From assembly GCF_051622035.1 (NCBI RefSeq), contig NC_135366.1, forward strand, positions 4,123,001 to 4,187,000: a stretch of DNA of 64,000 bases, read 5' to 3'. The position numbers and the translations under genes were made by a program. This DNA comes from Arctopsyche grandis. Lineage: Eukaryota > Arthropoda > Insecta > Trichoptera > Hydropsychidae. The number at the start of each line of letters is the position of its first letter. Position 1 is the stretch's first letter. The notes below the pieces were generated by a model. That model was not told where the DNA came from and did not search any database. It saw nothing but the letters and a program-made list of their open reading frames with translations. Positions 25,440 through 36,889 of the stretch are shown here, piece by piece.

Positions 25440-26790
25440 AAAAGGTGTAAAATCCGTTTTTTGAATATCTTCTAAGTAGAAATTTCTATACATGGTTGGT
25501 TTAAACATATTTTTACTGTGTTTTTTTAATAATTAGTTAGGTTTCATGATGAAGTTTCACATCTGTCGCATTTCTCGTTATATTACAGTCGGTTTCACGA
25601 ATCCTTGCCTCTACTGTCGGTCGCTTTACACGAAATTTAAATTATTCACACGAGAACAAACAACGTATCAAGTCGGTGAAACTTCGCAGTGTATAAACAA
25701 CATTCTGAAATGTACATAAACCCGACGAAAGTTTCTATTGCAAAATTTAAAGTTCGCAATTGGATATGAAGAAACTCGTCATCAGACACAAAAAACAACC
25801 AGTTCGTATGTACATATGTATTTTTAATGGTGCATTTCTAGTTTGCCACATGCAAAGTGCAGTCTGGAATGCGAATTTTGTCTCCGCTTTTATTTATTGT
25901 TACCATTATTTTAAGTACAGCTCTGAGAAAAGATGTCTCACGCATCTCGAAACTCGTATATGTATTTTAGTTGTACGTGTGTCCAATTTTTTTCTATATT
26001 TTATCTGTGAACTTAAATATTCATAAACATATGAATATTTTTTAATCTAAAAGACAACTCCTTATTTGATCGTAAAGCCACATGGAACGATAAATAAGAA
26101 AAAAATATTTCTATTATGGTCGACCCGCTATGGCCAATTACATTTCGTTTCAGTTTCGTATTGCATTTTGGTCAATAAATACAACATTTTTAGTGCGTAT
26201 AGTGGTCGGTAGAGTTTGACTTTTATTTTTTGTTAGTTTTGAGTTGGTGTTTTGTATTTTTAAATATTTAAATTAATACAATTTTAATATAAAATATGTA
26301 AGTCGTTGATATTATAAATTTATATATGGAATACGTATATATTTTATATTAATGGATATTTATATTTTTTAAACGAGTAATTGTCAACGTCGTGTTGTAG
26401 ACAGAAAAAATTTACAGTAATATTATTTAACACTTTGCATTGAATTACATATGTTGCAATAATATTATATAATTAAATACGAAATAATATAAAAAAACAA
26501 AGAACTCATTTTACTTTAGTCAATTAGTCTTTTTAATGTTACAAAACATTTCACGAATGCTACAGCATGCTCGGCAAGTCTCACGCTTCATTGGATCGAC
26601 TATTTTAATAGTATTTAAGTAGAGAATATACCGTTTATTTAATAGTATTTAAGTTTATTTAATAGTAATATCCATTTATATGTAGTTTCTATGTAGAATA
26701 TATTTATTTAAGAATAATATACACTTATTAAAATTAAATAGTTAGTGAAATTCCTTTCGGTTGAATCATTCCGATCTAATTAATAGTTAC
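25440..26790. other. Intergenic, nothing recognised
   Basis: AT-rich with scattered short frames. TATTTAAG-containing short repeats occur at 26610-26665. No gene found. Confidence 0.35.
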
Positions 26791-26794
26791 ATTA

Positions 26795-27286
26795 TTTTAT
26801 TTTATTTTTTATTCAATCAATCAATGTACAATATTTACACTTGTCATTACGTCTTTAGATCAAGAAACGCACCAAATTATATATTAATATATAATTATTA
26901 CATATTTATGAATTATACATGACATCTATGGTTGACAAACATTGCAAAGTGCATTGCAAACATCGCATACAATACGAACAATAAACATTTATACAACAAT
27001 ACAATTTTTTATTCGATAATCATCCCGAGAGACATATAAGGAGATAAACCCGTCGAACCTTGAGATATAACAAAATAATTCAAGATTTGCGAGAGAAATA
27101 GGGAAGGAAAGCCAATTTTGCAGGAACCGTTTCAATGAAAATCAGAAAAGTTGGCAAACTCTGATATGAAACAACCTACTTGGTTACAAATCAAGGTCTG
27201 GCCAGCATCAACCAGTGGGATTCGAACCCGTAACCACACTGTTCATAGCAAGATATGCCAACCACTAGTCCATACTGCTGGTTATA
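26795..27286 (-). mobile_element. tRNA-derived SINE, full length (type A)
   Basis: Minus orientation. Tail ACACTTGTCATTACGTCTTT, body CATGACATCTATGG and GAAACAACCTACTTGG, box B GGATTCGAACCCG, head AACCACTAGTCCATACTGC at about 27284. Confidence 0.7.
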
Positions 27287-27521
27287 TATTATATATCGGA
27301 AAAGTCTATTTATAACATGTTTTCCATCAAAAGTGCCTTTATATTTAAATGTGGCGGGGGTGGAAAACTACTTGTCTATTTTAAAAGGACGTTGCACCTT
27401 TGTAAATATTGAGAACAACTTTTCAGACATTTTTAAACTGCATCATTTTTTATTCATATAACGCATAACACATATGTATATTTAAATACGGGTACGGGCA
27501 AATAAAAAGAATGCCCCTCTC

Positions 27522-28277
27522 TAAAATAGCTCACACGACATATTCGGTTTTCGCCCGGCAAATCAAACGTCAAATGGGTTGCCAGTAACAAAAATAAATA
27601 CCGACTTACAACCTAATCTTAAATGAATAGGGCCAACCCTAATCTAACCTAACCTAACCTAACCCGTAAATTTTATATTTATATTTTTATTTTACATATA
27701 TACCAGGAAGGCCTTACAGGTAAATCCCAATGCGCCTTCCTGGCCAATTACAAATACAAATGCAGCATTTTTATTATAAGTCGTTGAATTGCGAGACACT
27801 GAAAAAACTCGCAAATTAACGAGACATCTATGAATTGTACATAAATTTTTATTGTACATCAATCAAATTTCAAATAATGGTGACATAGTAGGTAGGAAGG
27901 ATTTTTAGCCAATTTTTTTTTCCGGGAACCGTTTCAACAATGAAATCAGAGAAAATTGGCAAACTCTGATAGGAAACGATCAACCTGGAGTCACAAGTCC
28001 AGGTCTGACCAACAGCATACTCTGAAAAATTCATTTTCATTCAGGGATTGAACCCGGCACCTTCTTGACGGTAAGCAGAAGCTTAACGTCCGAGCTATGC
28101 TGCTGGCTGCATAAATAAGCGTTGGCTGCTAAGATATTACGATTAGGTACCCAGTGAAAATGTAACTGGTTATGATTTCACTGAAACGTCAAATTTTATT
28201 TTTGTTACTGGCAACCCGTTTGACGTTTGATTTGCCGGGCAAACGCGGATTCTGTCGTGCGAGCTATTTTAGATAAG
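27522..28277. mobile_element. Element with TIRs of about 75 bp, carrying nested insertions
   Basis: The left arm (27522-27600) TAAAATAGCTCACACGAC...GCCCGGCAAATCAAACGTC inverts to the right arm (28180-28277) GACGTTTGATTTGCCGGGC...GTCGTGCGAGCTATTTTA. Inside are the TTAGG-arm foldback MITE (27600-27668 and 28110-28140) and, within it, a full SINE. Three nested insertions can be read. Target duplication was not resolved. Confidence 0.65.
27690..28112 (-). mobile_element. tRNA-derived SINE, full length (type B)
   Basis: Tail hairpin CCAGGAAGGCC/GCGCCTTCCTGG at the low end. Head GCCAGCAGCATAGCTCGGAC at about 28112, box B GGTTCAATCCC. It splits a TTAGG-arm foldback MITE. Nearly the same as the copy at 32632-33007. 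Confidence 0.8.
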
Positions 28278-28679
28278 TTAATTTGACATTTGTCGTGTAA
28301 TTTATTTTACAGCCGTGCCAAAAATATCCGTTTAAATACAAACAACAACAAAAAAACAATAGAACTGTCATGCATTCGGTAAGAAGTGACGGCCATTTTG
28401 TTTATTTAATAAAAACATAAAATGGACTTTCATTTGCTCGTCTATTTTTTTATTTTTCAATGCGGACACTTTTCTGAGCGCGATTTCATCGTGTTCGCAT
28501 TTCTGTGCGGTTTTATCCGAGCACAGAATTTTTTATTATAAAAACAACGTCAAAGGAAGTATGCAAAGGTAAAACAAAACAATACCTTTATTTATAGTAT
28601 ACATTTTGAATATATCTATCTGCCTGTTGAATACATTATGTATTATATATAAGGGAACGTTTCTGCCGTATCTTTACAG

Positions 28680-29003
28680 ACGACCATCAAATGTCGTCAA
28701 TGCGGCCATTTCTGTCCGAATTGCACACATGTCGACGATAATGGTCAAAAGCGTACATTCAGAGGGGGAAAGCGAGCCGGAAATCGTTCGAAAAATAAAA
28801 GCAAAAGTGGAAATTCCAGCACTATATCTCTGAATAGGCACCTGGGTACCTCTAGGTCGCGTATTTTTACATCGTTAAACGAGACACCGTGCTCTATGTG
28901 GACATTAGAGCCAGGGTCCGAAAGCTTTTTACGTTTAGCGTCGCTTTCCAGCGGTCGTAAAGAGAGAATAATCCTCTCCTCCTCCCCCTCCCCCATTTGG
29001 TAA
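28680..29003 (+). CDS. Candidate terminal exon with CxxC-x4-CxxC motif
   Basis: After the acceptor TATCTTTACAG (28669-28679) a frame of 107 codons runs to TAA at 29001-29003 with no ATG at its start. It begins TTIKCRQCGHFCPNC, a zinc-ribbon-like CxxC-x4-CxxC pattern, then a basic stretch (GGKRAGNRSKNKSKSG) and a Ser-rich end. A possible upstream partner is the phase-0 donor AAG/GTAAAA at about 28568, which would give KYAK before TTIK. I do not recognise the family, although small RNase MRP/P-type zinc proteins have a comparable arrangement. The GC content is higher than the surroundings. Competing frames on both strands are also open, so this is uncertain. Confidence 0.3.
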   Translation, partial: TTIKCRQCGHFCPNCTHVDDNGQKRTFRGGKRAGNRSKNKSKSGNSSTISLNRHLGTSRSRIFTSLNETPCSMWTLEPGSESFLRLASLSSGRKERIILSSSPSPIW

Positions 29004-29885
29004 CTTTTTCCACCCGTCGGTAAACGGGAGTGTAGCCGTTAAGGGGATTAACCCTTTGCGTGCGTTTTCAAGTGACCGTGCGCTACAGAGCTCGCTTCTC
29101 ACGTTTTACCCTATTTTTCGAGTGATAAATGACCGTGTTGACGACTCTTGAGGATATTTCCTTTCGTCACAGCTGTAGACGAGTCTTTCGGAATAAAATT
29201 CTAATGTTATTAAACAGTCGATACGCAGCGAAAAGCTATTAATTGCTTTGTTTCGGGTATAAAAGGTTTTACAACTTCAAATGTTGATTATCCACTTATT
29301 GCAATGTAGCTAGTTTTGAAATGAAATCCAAAAGCTTAAGAGGGCTGGACAGCAGCGCCTTGTCCATACAAACGTACTATACTTCTCCCTTCCTCAATTA
29401 TGGCACTAGAGAAATTATTTTTTAATATGCTATGGATATCCACCATTGGGGTGCATCTATCGTTTTATTTTTTTGATTAATTATTTTTTATAGGAGCTAG
29501 GAGCCGCCAAACATCTATAAAATCGCCTCTTTTTTACACCCACGAAACGAGTCCAGCGTGCTTGTTTAACGGTCGATTTAAAAAAAAATACGCCGATAGA
29601 TGCACAGAAATTATCTTTCTCAAACCGATGATGAAATTTTTTTAAAAATTGGTCCAGTTTTGGAGGAGAAAATAGTAGAATACGAAACCTCGATTTTGTC
29701 AATTTAAAAACGTTTTATCTGGTCGAAGCGCAACTGTCGCATTCACTCAATATATATATTGATATATATTGTCGCATTCACTCAATATATATATACACTC
29801 AATATATATATCGAAGAAAGGAACGGTAACAAAATTAAGGTTTCGGTGTACAGCCCTCTTAAGCTTTGATACTTGAAATAAATCT
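29004..29885. other. Intergenic with one piggyBac-like end
   Basis: TTAACCCTTTGCGTGCG at 29048-29064 looks like a left piggyBac-type end. I found no matching right end. A short (TATATATTG)-like duplication lies at 29747-29810. Nothing else recognised. Confidence 0.35.
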
Positions 29886-29886
29886 A

Positions 29887-30185
29887 TCTACATATGTGTG
29901 TATATATTTATATACATATATAAAAATTAATGTCTGTGTGTCTGTGTGTCTCGAATAGACTCCTAAACCACAGAACCGATTACGATGGAATTTTTAGTAT
30001 TTGTTGTATGCATATCTGGGAAGATTACTGTGAAAAAATAAACGGGAAAAATGGGAACGAGTGTCATTGCAACGCAATAATTTCAAATGTGTTGCGTTTT
30101 TCCGACAAATGGGAAAGGGAAAGAGAACGGGAACAGGAACTGCATACGTTATTGTGGCATTGCAACGCATATCGGGTTCAGCTAG
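29887..30185 (+). mobile_element. Non-autonomous Helitron
   Basis: A TC start at about 29887, TATATACATATATAAAAATT, block CTCCTAAACCACAGAACCG, 3' stem region ATTGCAACGCATATCGGG, end TTCAGCTAG before T. Shares all family blocks with 4901-5163. Confidence 0.75.
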
Positions 30186-30186
30186 T

Positions 30187-30541
30187 ATATACAATACATA
30201 TATAATTGAATGACTCTGTCTGTCTGTCTCGTATAGGCTCCTAAACCACTCAATCGATTACGATGGAACTTTCAGGATTTGTTGTATGCATGTTCGGAAA
30301 GAATACTGTGAAAAAAATATCTTAATAATAATATTCGTAATTGCGATTTTATCGACGCAAAAGTATGAAGCGCCATTGTTTAGTCAAGAAAATGTGTTTC
30401 TTGGTAACCACGTTACCAGTTGGTTTATGACGACACGCCATTGAAGTGACGTTAGTAGAGCTCCAACCATTACTTGAAACGGGAACGGGAACGGGAATTG
30501 CATGCCTTATTCTGGCATTGCAACGCATGCCGGGTTCATGG
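30187..30541 (+). mobile_element. Helitron, longer variant, abutting the previous one
   Basis: Begins directly after the preceding copy (TATACAATACATATATAATT). It has the CTCCTAAACCACTCAATCG block plus an extra internal segment with AAAGTATGAAGCGCC, also found in the copy at 52816-53176. The 3' stem GCATGCCTTATT/AACGCATGC is present but the CTAG end is lost. Confidence 0.65.
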
Positions 30542-30551
30542 GTGTATCTGT

Positions 30552-30852
30552 AGAATGCTGCTGGTCAGACCTGGATATTTGTGACTCCAGATCGATCGTT
30601 TCCTATCAGAGTTTGCCAATTTTCTTTGATTTCATTGTTGAAACAGTTCCCGGTTAAAAATTGGCTAATGACCATCCTACCTACTATGTCACCACTATTT
30701 GAGATTGATTAATGTACAATAAAATTTATGTACAATTCATAGATGTCTCGTTAATTTGCAAGTTTTTCAGTGTCTCGTAATTCAGCGACTTGTTTGTAAT
30801 AATTGGCCAGGAGGGCGCATTGGGGTTACCTGTAAGGCCTTCCTGGTATATA
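30552..30852 (+). mobile_element. SINE, 5'-truncated (type B)
   Basis: Plus orientation. Starts inside the head (GAATGCTGCTGGTCAGACC) and lacks boxes A and B. Body complete, tail hairpin GCCAGGAGGGCGCATTGG with AAGGCCTTCCTGG. Confidence 0.7.
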
Positions 30853-30862
30853 TGTAAAAAAT

Positions 30863-31263
30863 CGGTCTCCGTGACGAGCCAGAATGTTAAATTACAGAAA
30901 ACGCAAATATCGGAAGGCAAAGATCGAAAATCGAAAGATCTTACATAAGTCGAAAGATCAAAAAAAGGGTGCATGGTAAACGGTACGTACTCACTTAATT
31001 TGCGCGAGCAGGATACAACAGGAACAAGAGGAACAGGCTTTTCCTCCCGTAATAATGTGCGCGCGCAGAATACGGGAGAAAAAGCTTGTTCCTCTTGTTC
31101 CTGTTGTACCCTGCTCGCGCAAATGCAAAAAAGTGAGTATGTACCGTTTACCATGCACCCTTTTTTTTTGATCTTTCGACTTAAGATCTTTCGATTTTCG
31201 ATCTTTGCCTTCCGATATTTGTGTTTTATGTAATTTAACATTCTGTCTCGTCACGTAGACCCG
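30863..31263. mobile_element. Palindromic foldback element, family 1, copy 1
   Basis: 401 bp flanked by perfect 8-bp TAAAAAAT (30855-30862, 31264-31271). Nearly the whole element is an inverted repeat: CGGTCTCCGTGACGAG at one end, CTCGTCACGTAGACCCG at the other, and arms with GTTCCTCTTGTTCCTG meeting around 31060. Open frames on both strands (86-171 aa) follow from the palindrome and GC content. An 8-bp duplication fits hAT or P-like insertion, but the termini do not match a known consensus that I can name. Confidence 0.8.
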
Positions 31264-31271
31264 TAAAAAAT

Positions 31272-31728
31272 AAATATTTATTTATTTTATTTTATTTTAT
31301 TTTATTGTCACAAATCAATACACACTCGCCATTACAGATTTGCTCCAATGCGACGGGTGTTCGTTAATGAAATACATAAACAATCAGAAATCAGAAATAC
31401 AGTAATACATACATATACAATCAGAATATATAGAATATAACAATTAATCAGAAATAATAATCATAGTGACATCTATGGATTTCAGATTACTGTGTATAAT
31501 AAATACAAATTATACACAGGCAGATTTTTGTGACAACAAGATTAGATTTAATACCAATTTTCAGGAACCGTTTCAGCAATGATCAGATAAAATTGGCAAA
31601 CTCTGATAGAGAAACGATCGATTTGGAGTCACAAAACCCCCAAATCTAACCAGCAGTGGCGAGGACACGAACCTATGACCTCAGTGATGCTAAATATATA
31701 CGCTATCACTAAGCCAAACTGCTGGCTT
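31272..31728 (-). mobile_element. tRNA-derived SINE, full length (type A)
   Basis: Starts with an ATTTTATTTTATT tail, hairpin ACACTCGCC...GGCGAGTGT-like arms (CACTCGCCATTACAG, GCGACGGGTGTTC), body ACATCTATGGATTTC, head AAGCCAAACTGCTGGC. It directly abuts the foldback element. Confidence 0.7.
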
Positions 31729-31735
31729 ATGTAGC

Positions 31736-32300
31736 CTGGGCATAGCCGAGCACCAAAATCTTATCAATACAAGCGCATGAATCATATCACCGATTTCAAT
31801 ATGTACAATAATAGCATAATATTGATTCACGAAAGCGAATCGTCTGGCGGTCTCACGATCTCGACCCTCGATAAAAAAAATGCGCCGCGTCATTCAATCA
31901 TATGTATGTATTATCTAACCGGCCATGTGCACATACATGCACAAATATGGAGCGACGGTCGCGAAAATAAAACGGTGGCCGATTGTTGACGGTCGGTGCA
32001 TCCAAGTGCATACAAGGAGAGCATTGTGTCGATGCGATGGAAATATTGGTGAACGCATACCGATGCAGAATACGATGTCTAGAATTAAAACCGATCTATC
32101 CCAGGAACGATCGATCGACAATGCATATATAATTATTTGCATGTGAGTGAGTGTGAGTGGGGGCCTAGTGTCGCCTCTCGATCGATCTAATTTTGAATTT
32201 GTGCGCGACTCGCACATGTCTTGGTATCGAATGCATCGATTGCTTTGCAAACTTTCGCGCTCAATGCTTTTAATTATATATAGGTACTATATATTATTAT
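31736..32300. other. Intergenic, moderately CpG-rich, unassigned
   Basis: Frames of 60-110 aa are open on both strands but none looks like a known protein. No element boundary seen. Confidence 0.3.
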
Positions 32301-32309
32301 TTTTTTTAC

Positions 32310-32400
32310 ATACATATATACCAGGAAGGCCTTACAGGTAAACCCCAATGCGCCTTCCTGGCCAATTACAAACAATGCAGCATTTTTATTACACTGAAAA
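32310..32400 (-). mobile_element. SINE tail fragment (type B)
   Basis: Only the tail hairpin (CCAGGAAGGCC...GCGCCTTCCTGG) and about 40 bp of body are present. Confidence 0.7.
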
Positions 32401-32457
32401 TGAATCGAAAATGTTCGTTTACCATGAATACATATGAAAAGCGGGTAGTATTTATGG

Positions 32458-33262
32458 GTTTGGTGCATCCGCTCTAAAATCGCCAGATTAACAGAACGGC
32501 AGCTTTAAACGTAATTCTCGTTTTCTCGAATGATAGATTGCACATCAGATGACGAGTAACCTTTCGATGTGCACAGATGCAATTATTATTATTTTTTATT
32601 TTTTTATTTTTTTATTTTATTTTTATTTTACATATATACCAGGAAGGCCTTACAGGTAAATCCCAATGCGCCTTCCTGGCCAATTACAAATACAAATGCA
32701 GCATTTTTTTATTATAAGTCGTTGAATTGCGAGACACTGAAAAAATTATTATTGTACATCCATCAAATTTCAAATAGTGGTGACATAGTAGGTAGGAAGG
32801 ATTTTTAGCCAATTTTTTTTCCGGGAACCGTTTCAACAATGAAATCAGAGAAAATTGGCAAACTCTGATAGGAAACGATCAACCTGGAGTCACAAATCCA
32901 GGTCTGACCAACAGCATACTCTGAAAAATTCATTTTCATTCAGGGATAGAACCCGGCACCTTCTTGACGGTAAGCAGAAGCTTAACGTCCGAGCTATGCT
33001 GCTGGCTAAAATTGAGTTATTAAAATTGAGTTGGATCTTTCTGGCGAGTTTAATAAGGCAAGATTCGGAACTTATCGAATTAAACTCGCCTGAAAGATCC
33101 AACTCAATTTTAATAATTACCATTTTAATAATTGCATCTGTGCACATCGAAAGGTTACTCGTCATCTGATGTGCAATCTATCATTCGAGAAGATGAGAAT
33201 TGCATTTAAAGCAGCCGTCCGTTAATCTGTCGTTCAATTTTTCTGGCGATTTTAGAGCGGAT
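32458..33262. mobile_element. Palindromic foldback element, family 2, split by a SINE
   Basis: The left arm from about 32458 (TTTGGTGCATCCGCTC) pairs with the right arm ending about 33262 (GAGCGGATCCACC). Inner arms carry GATGACGAGTAACCTTTCGA and its complement, and AAAGATCCAACTCAATTTT. A complete SINE (32632-33007) lies in the left part. A cleaner copy is at 37155-37562. Confidence 0.7.
32632..33007 (-). mobile_element. tRNA-derived SINE, full length (type B), nested
   Basis: Tail hairpin at 32637-32680, head GCCAGCAGCATAGCTCGGAC at about 33007. Inserted in foldback family 2. Nearly identical to 27690-28112. Confidence 0.8.
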
Positions 33263-33269
33263 CCACCGC

Positions 33270-33500
33270 ATCCAGTATTTATATCAGTGGCGTGCGGTAA
33301 ATTTATCTTTCCCCCCCGTCGTACATCCTCACATCCTATTGCGCGAGAAATACATAGTCAGTTTTTTCTAAAGACCTTTGTATGGCTTTTGGCGCTCTAA
33401 TTTTAAAATTTAAAGCGCCTTTGACGCATCGAGCGGCACCCTAACTTATTTGGCGCCCTCGGGCGCCGCTCGGCCCGGCCCCCCTCTAAAACCGGCACTG
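33270..33500. other. Unassigned GC-rich segment
   Basis: Contains GGCGCC/GGCGCT-rich stretches (33420-33490) and no convincing frame. Confidence 0.25.
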
Positions 33501-33780
33501 TACATAGTACATCTTATTGCGGCAGCAGGATACAAGAGGAACAAGCTTTTCCTTCCATATCCTGCCCGCGCACATTAAGAAAGGTTGTACGACAAAAAGA
33601 GATATAATTTCACCGCATTTCACTGATAAACATATATTATACATATATTTATATACATATGTAGTACCGTTTACCATGCATACATTATTTTTGATCTTTC
33701 GACTTTACGATTTTCGATCTTTGCTTTCCGATGTTTGCTTTTTCGATTTTTCAACCTTTCGATGCCGTGATGTAGACCCG
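33500..33780. mobile_element. Foldback family 1, decayed copy
   Basis: Has AGGATACAAGAGGAACAAGC, the GTACCGTTTACCATGCAT arm and the terminal GTAGACCCG at 33772-33780. The other arm is mostly gone. Confidence 0.6.
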
Positions 33781-33787
33781 AATTTAC

Positions 33788-34198
33788 ATACATATATAAA
33801 ATTTAATGTCTGTGTGTCTCGAATAGGCTCCTAAACCACTGAACCGATTACGATGGAACTTTCAGGATTTGTTGTATGCATGTCTGGGAAGATTACTGTG
33901 AAAAATAAACGGGATAATACCTCTAAATAATAATATTCGTAATTATGATTTTACTGACGCGAAAGTAAAGTTATCCTCCCGCCTTCAACGCATCGCACCG
34001 CGAGTGTGTCAATAATCGCGCCACGCCTACCTTGCACTCGAATGCACTGACCATTCAGGGCTGTACCACAAACACACAGCGGATGGCCCACGTCAACAAA
34101 TATACCTATATATATATATAAAATTGAATGTCTGTGGAACGGGAACGGGAATTGCACGCGTTATTGTGGCATTGCAACGCATGCCGGGTTCAGATAGT
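33788..34198 (+). mobile_element. Helitron, possibly two merged copies
   Basis: Starts ACATATATAAAATTTAATG, contains CTCCTAAACCACTGAACCG, and has a second AT start (34108-34135) inside. The 3' stem GCACGCGTTATT/AACGCATGC is followed by GGGTTCAGATAG before T. The unmatched middle holds CpG-richer sequence. Confidence 0.6.
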
Positions 34199-34262
34199 TG
34201 TACATACATTTTATTGTACATTAATCATACTCAAATAGTGGTGACATAGTAGGTAGGAAGGT
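34199..34262 (+). mobile_element. SINE body fragment
   Basis: Contains AAATAGTGGTGACATAGTAG, matching the body of the type B SINEs. Confidence 0.5.
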
Positions 34263-34555
34263 TTTTATTATTATCGCAAACCTCTTCTTACTTTCACTTA
34301 CGATCACTAGTCAAAAAAAAAATTTGGGCTCTTATCCGATCGTTTCCATACTTTGCCATTTTGCTCGGTTTGGTCATCAATATAAGTGAAAAAGACGTTT
34401 GCCATTACGATGGTGATAAAAAATCGTAATAGACACGTTTGAAAATACTCCGTCATATTTCTTCTTGATGTCTTTCGTCCGAATTGATTGTTCAGACTAT
34501 TCATGCAGTTTGTTCGTTTTAGCCTCTATATTTTATAATTTAATATATCCTTGTT

Positions 34556-35168
34556 ATGTTTTTCTACACTGACAAAACTCCACCAATTGACTTTTTTATA
34601 TCCAAAGGAATAGCCCCAAACCACATTGAGGTCGAAGGAATAGAGGACCTTACTTCTGATCACACACCAGTGCTAATGACACTGAGCACACTTGTAATTA
34701 AAAGAATAAGGAGACAGAACCTGACAAATAAACATCATACAGACCAATATCCTTGTTGCCTGCGATCTCTAAGCTATTCGAAAAACTATTATTAAAAAGA
34801 CTCAAGCCCTTAACCGATGTTCCCGACTTCCAATTTGGATTTAGGTCGAAACATTCTACCATCGATCAAGTGCACCGACATATGGCATACAACTGTGGGG
34901 ATGCAGTAAGCCATCCAATATCGAAAAAATGCAAAGATGTCAAAACCAGTTTTTGAGGATTATCACCGATGCATATCGCTTCGTCACAAATGAAGAGATC
35001 CACAAGGACCTTAAAATCAAAAAAGTAAAAGAAGTCATCCGAGAATGCGCTGGGAGGCACGAGTTGAGACTGCACCGTCACCCTAACATAGAAGCGTTGC
35101 AGCTATTGGACACAACTCACCAGCAGAGGCGTTTAAAGCGAAAAAAGCCTCACGAATTGGTGTTCTGA
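34556..35168 (+). pseudogene. Jockey-type LINE, internally deleted
   Basis: Three pieces in order: an endonuclease-domain end (FFISKGIAPNHIEVEG, SSDHTPV-like LTSDHTPVLMTLS), an early reverse-transcriptase block (LLPAISKLFEKLLLKRLKPL and FQFGFRSKHSTIDQVHR) and the C-terminal tail (MQRCQNQFLRIITDAYRF, LRLHRHPNIEALQLLD, RRLKRKKPHEL). The central RT catalytic region (YxDD) is missing and the pieces lie in two frames. The order and motifs match jockey-clade ORF2. Confidence 0.75.
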
Positions 35169-35368
35169 ATGTGAGAGATTCAGAAGCCCAATTCACAATT
35201 TTGGGGACGGAGTGATGATTCCGTAGTGCCCGTACATGATCTGAAGAGCAACGATATCGCTGGTGATGATTTATCGGGAATCGATAAGATGGCACCAAAA
35301 AAAAAATGTTTTTCTCCAGGATCAGAAAATTGCATTCGTGCTAAATCATAGCATCGCACTTCAAACGG

Positions 35369-35839
35369 TCAATACAATAAATAAAATTCAAAACACGGTA
35401 CAATTATATATATTAAAACACAGCCACATTCCAATATTATATATATACGTGAACTTTCCGCGAATTTTCCGGAGTTTTCCGACTCAGGCGCGTACTTGTA
35501 AGTACGCATGAGATCATAATACAGCATACGTACATAATATGTACGTAGAATACATTCGAAATTTTCAATGAAAAGTTTGAGAGCCGCAGTCGTGAATTTC
35601 AGGGCATTGTCTCTGATAAAACGACGGTCACTTGTCGTCCATAGGAAGGGTGTAGCGATCGATAAAATCGGTTCGAGAGCACATTTCGCCAATTTTTTCG
35701 CCGTTTTAATTATGATTGATTTTAGCGCCCCTCTTCGGATTCGACGCTGATTTAATTTATTACCTTTTACGAGTGATGAATCGTACGCTTCGGAATCGCA
35801 TGTGCTTTTTGAGTTGAAAAAGTATTCGTCAATCATCAA
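35369..35839 (-). other. Orphan open frame of 156 aa
   Basis: A long frame for this AT-rich region, with no recognised domain. The first half is basic and mixed, the last 30 residues hydrophobic. Part of it (the FECILRTYYV segment) recurs at 36872-37120, so it lies at least partly in a repeat. Coding status is doubtful. Confidence 0.2.
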
Positions 35840-36300
35840 TCATCTGATTGATTTGAACGAACGATTCGATATGTGCGAATATGTATGAATATTCATTGGA
35901 GTATAGTGCATGTCAATTGCATTATCTGACGTATTTATAAGGTTAGTGTTATTCAAAGTACGGAGCTTTATTTTATAGCGATTTGTTTGACAGTTAAATC
36001 CTCGGTAAATAGTGGTGTGAAATGTGTGCATGCGGAACTGATTGCAATAAATGTGAATATATTGGAATTTTATTTGAATATATTGTTCAAATATGATTTA
36101 TATATATTCCCGTGTTTGTTGTGTATTATTTTATATTTAAAGTGTTTCGGTATGTTGCCGTAAATAGTATAAATATGCACGTTTAAGTTCAACTCGAAAG
36201 GAGTTTGTGTATTTATTGGAGCTGATTTAGTTATATAATTTAGTTATTTAATTTAACACTTTTCTCATATATTTTTGGTAAATTAGAGTGAAAGTTTACC
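35840..36300. other. Intergenic, nothing recognised
   Basis: AT-rich. No gene or repeat boundary seen. Confidence 0.3.
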
Positions 36301-36302
36301 AT

Positions 36303-36754
36303 TATTTATTTATTTATTTCATTGAAGATGTACACTCTCCTTTACAGATCGCTCCAAAGTGACGAGTGTACTTTCTATACAGATACAATACAAGCAATCA
36401 ATACACTAAGCAATTATACAAATGCGAATCCACAATGACATCTATGGAGAAATTTTTGCAGCATTTTTATAATCATATTGGCGAACCTGAAGACGCTGAA
36501 TAGCTTGAGATTAGCAAGAGAGATAGGAAAGGAGATGCCAATTTTTACAGGAACCGTTTCAGGGTTTTTTTTTGGAAATTTGATGTAGGAACCGTTTCAA
36601 CAATGAAATCAGATAAATTGGCAAAGTCTGATAAGAAACGATCGACCTGGAGTTACAAACCAAGGTCTGGCCAGGAGAAACCATAGGGACTCGAACCCGT
36701 AACCACACTGTTCATAGCAAGATACGTATGCTAACCACTAGTCCATACTGATGG

Positions 36755-36756
<2 letters not shown>
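36303..36756 (-). mobile_element. tRNA-derived SINE, full length (type A)
   Basis: Tail TTATTTATTTATTTC, hairpin GTACACTC...GAGTGTAC, body CACAATGACATCTATGG. A short internal duplication at 36545-36605 repeats AGGAACCGTTTCA. Box B GGGACTCGAACCCG, head AACCACTAGTCCATACTG. Confidence 0.75.

Positions 36757-36812
<56 letters not shown>
36757..36812. repeat. (TA)n microsatellite
   Basis: Pure TA run directly next to the SINE head. Confidence 0.9.
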
Positions 36813-36818
<6 letters not shown>

Positions 36819-36889
36819 TTATATATACCCACAGAAATCACGACCACTTTGTTCAAAGCATTATTTTAATTTTATTTTTTATTTTTTAC

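Noticed and set aside
30726..31254. Frames of 86-171 aa on both strands
   Set aside because: They lie in the palindromic foldback element and mirror each other.
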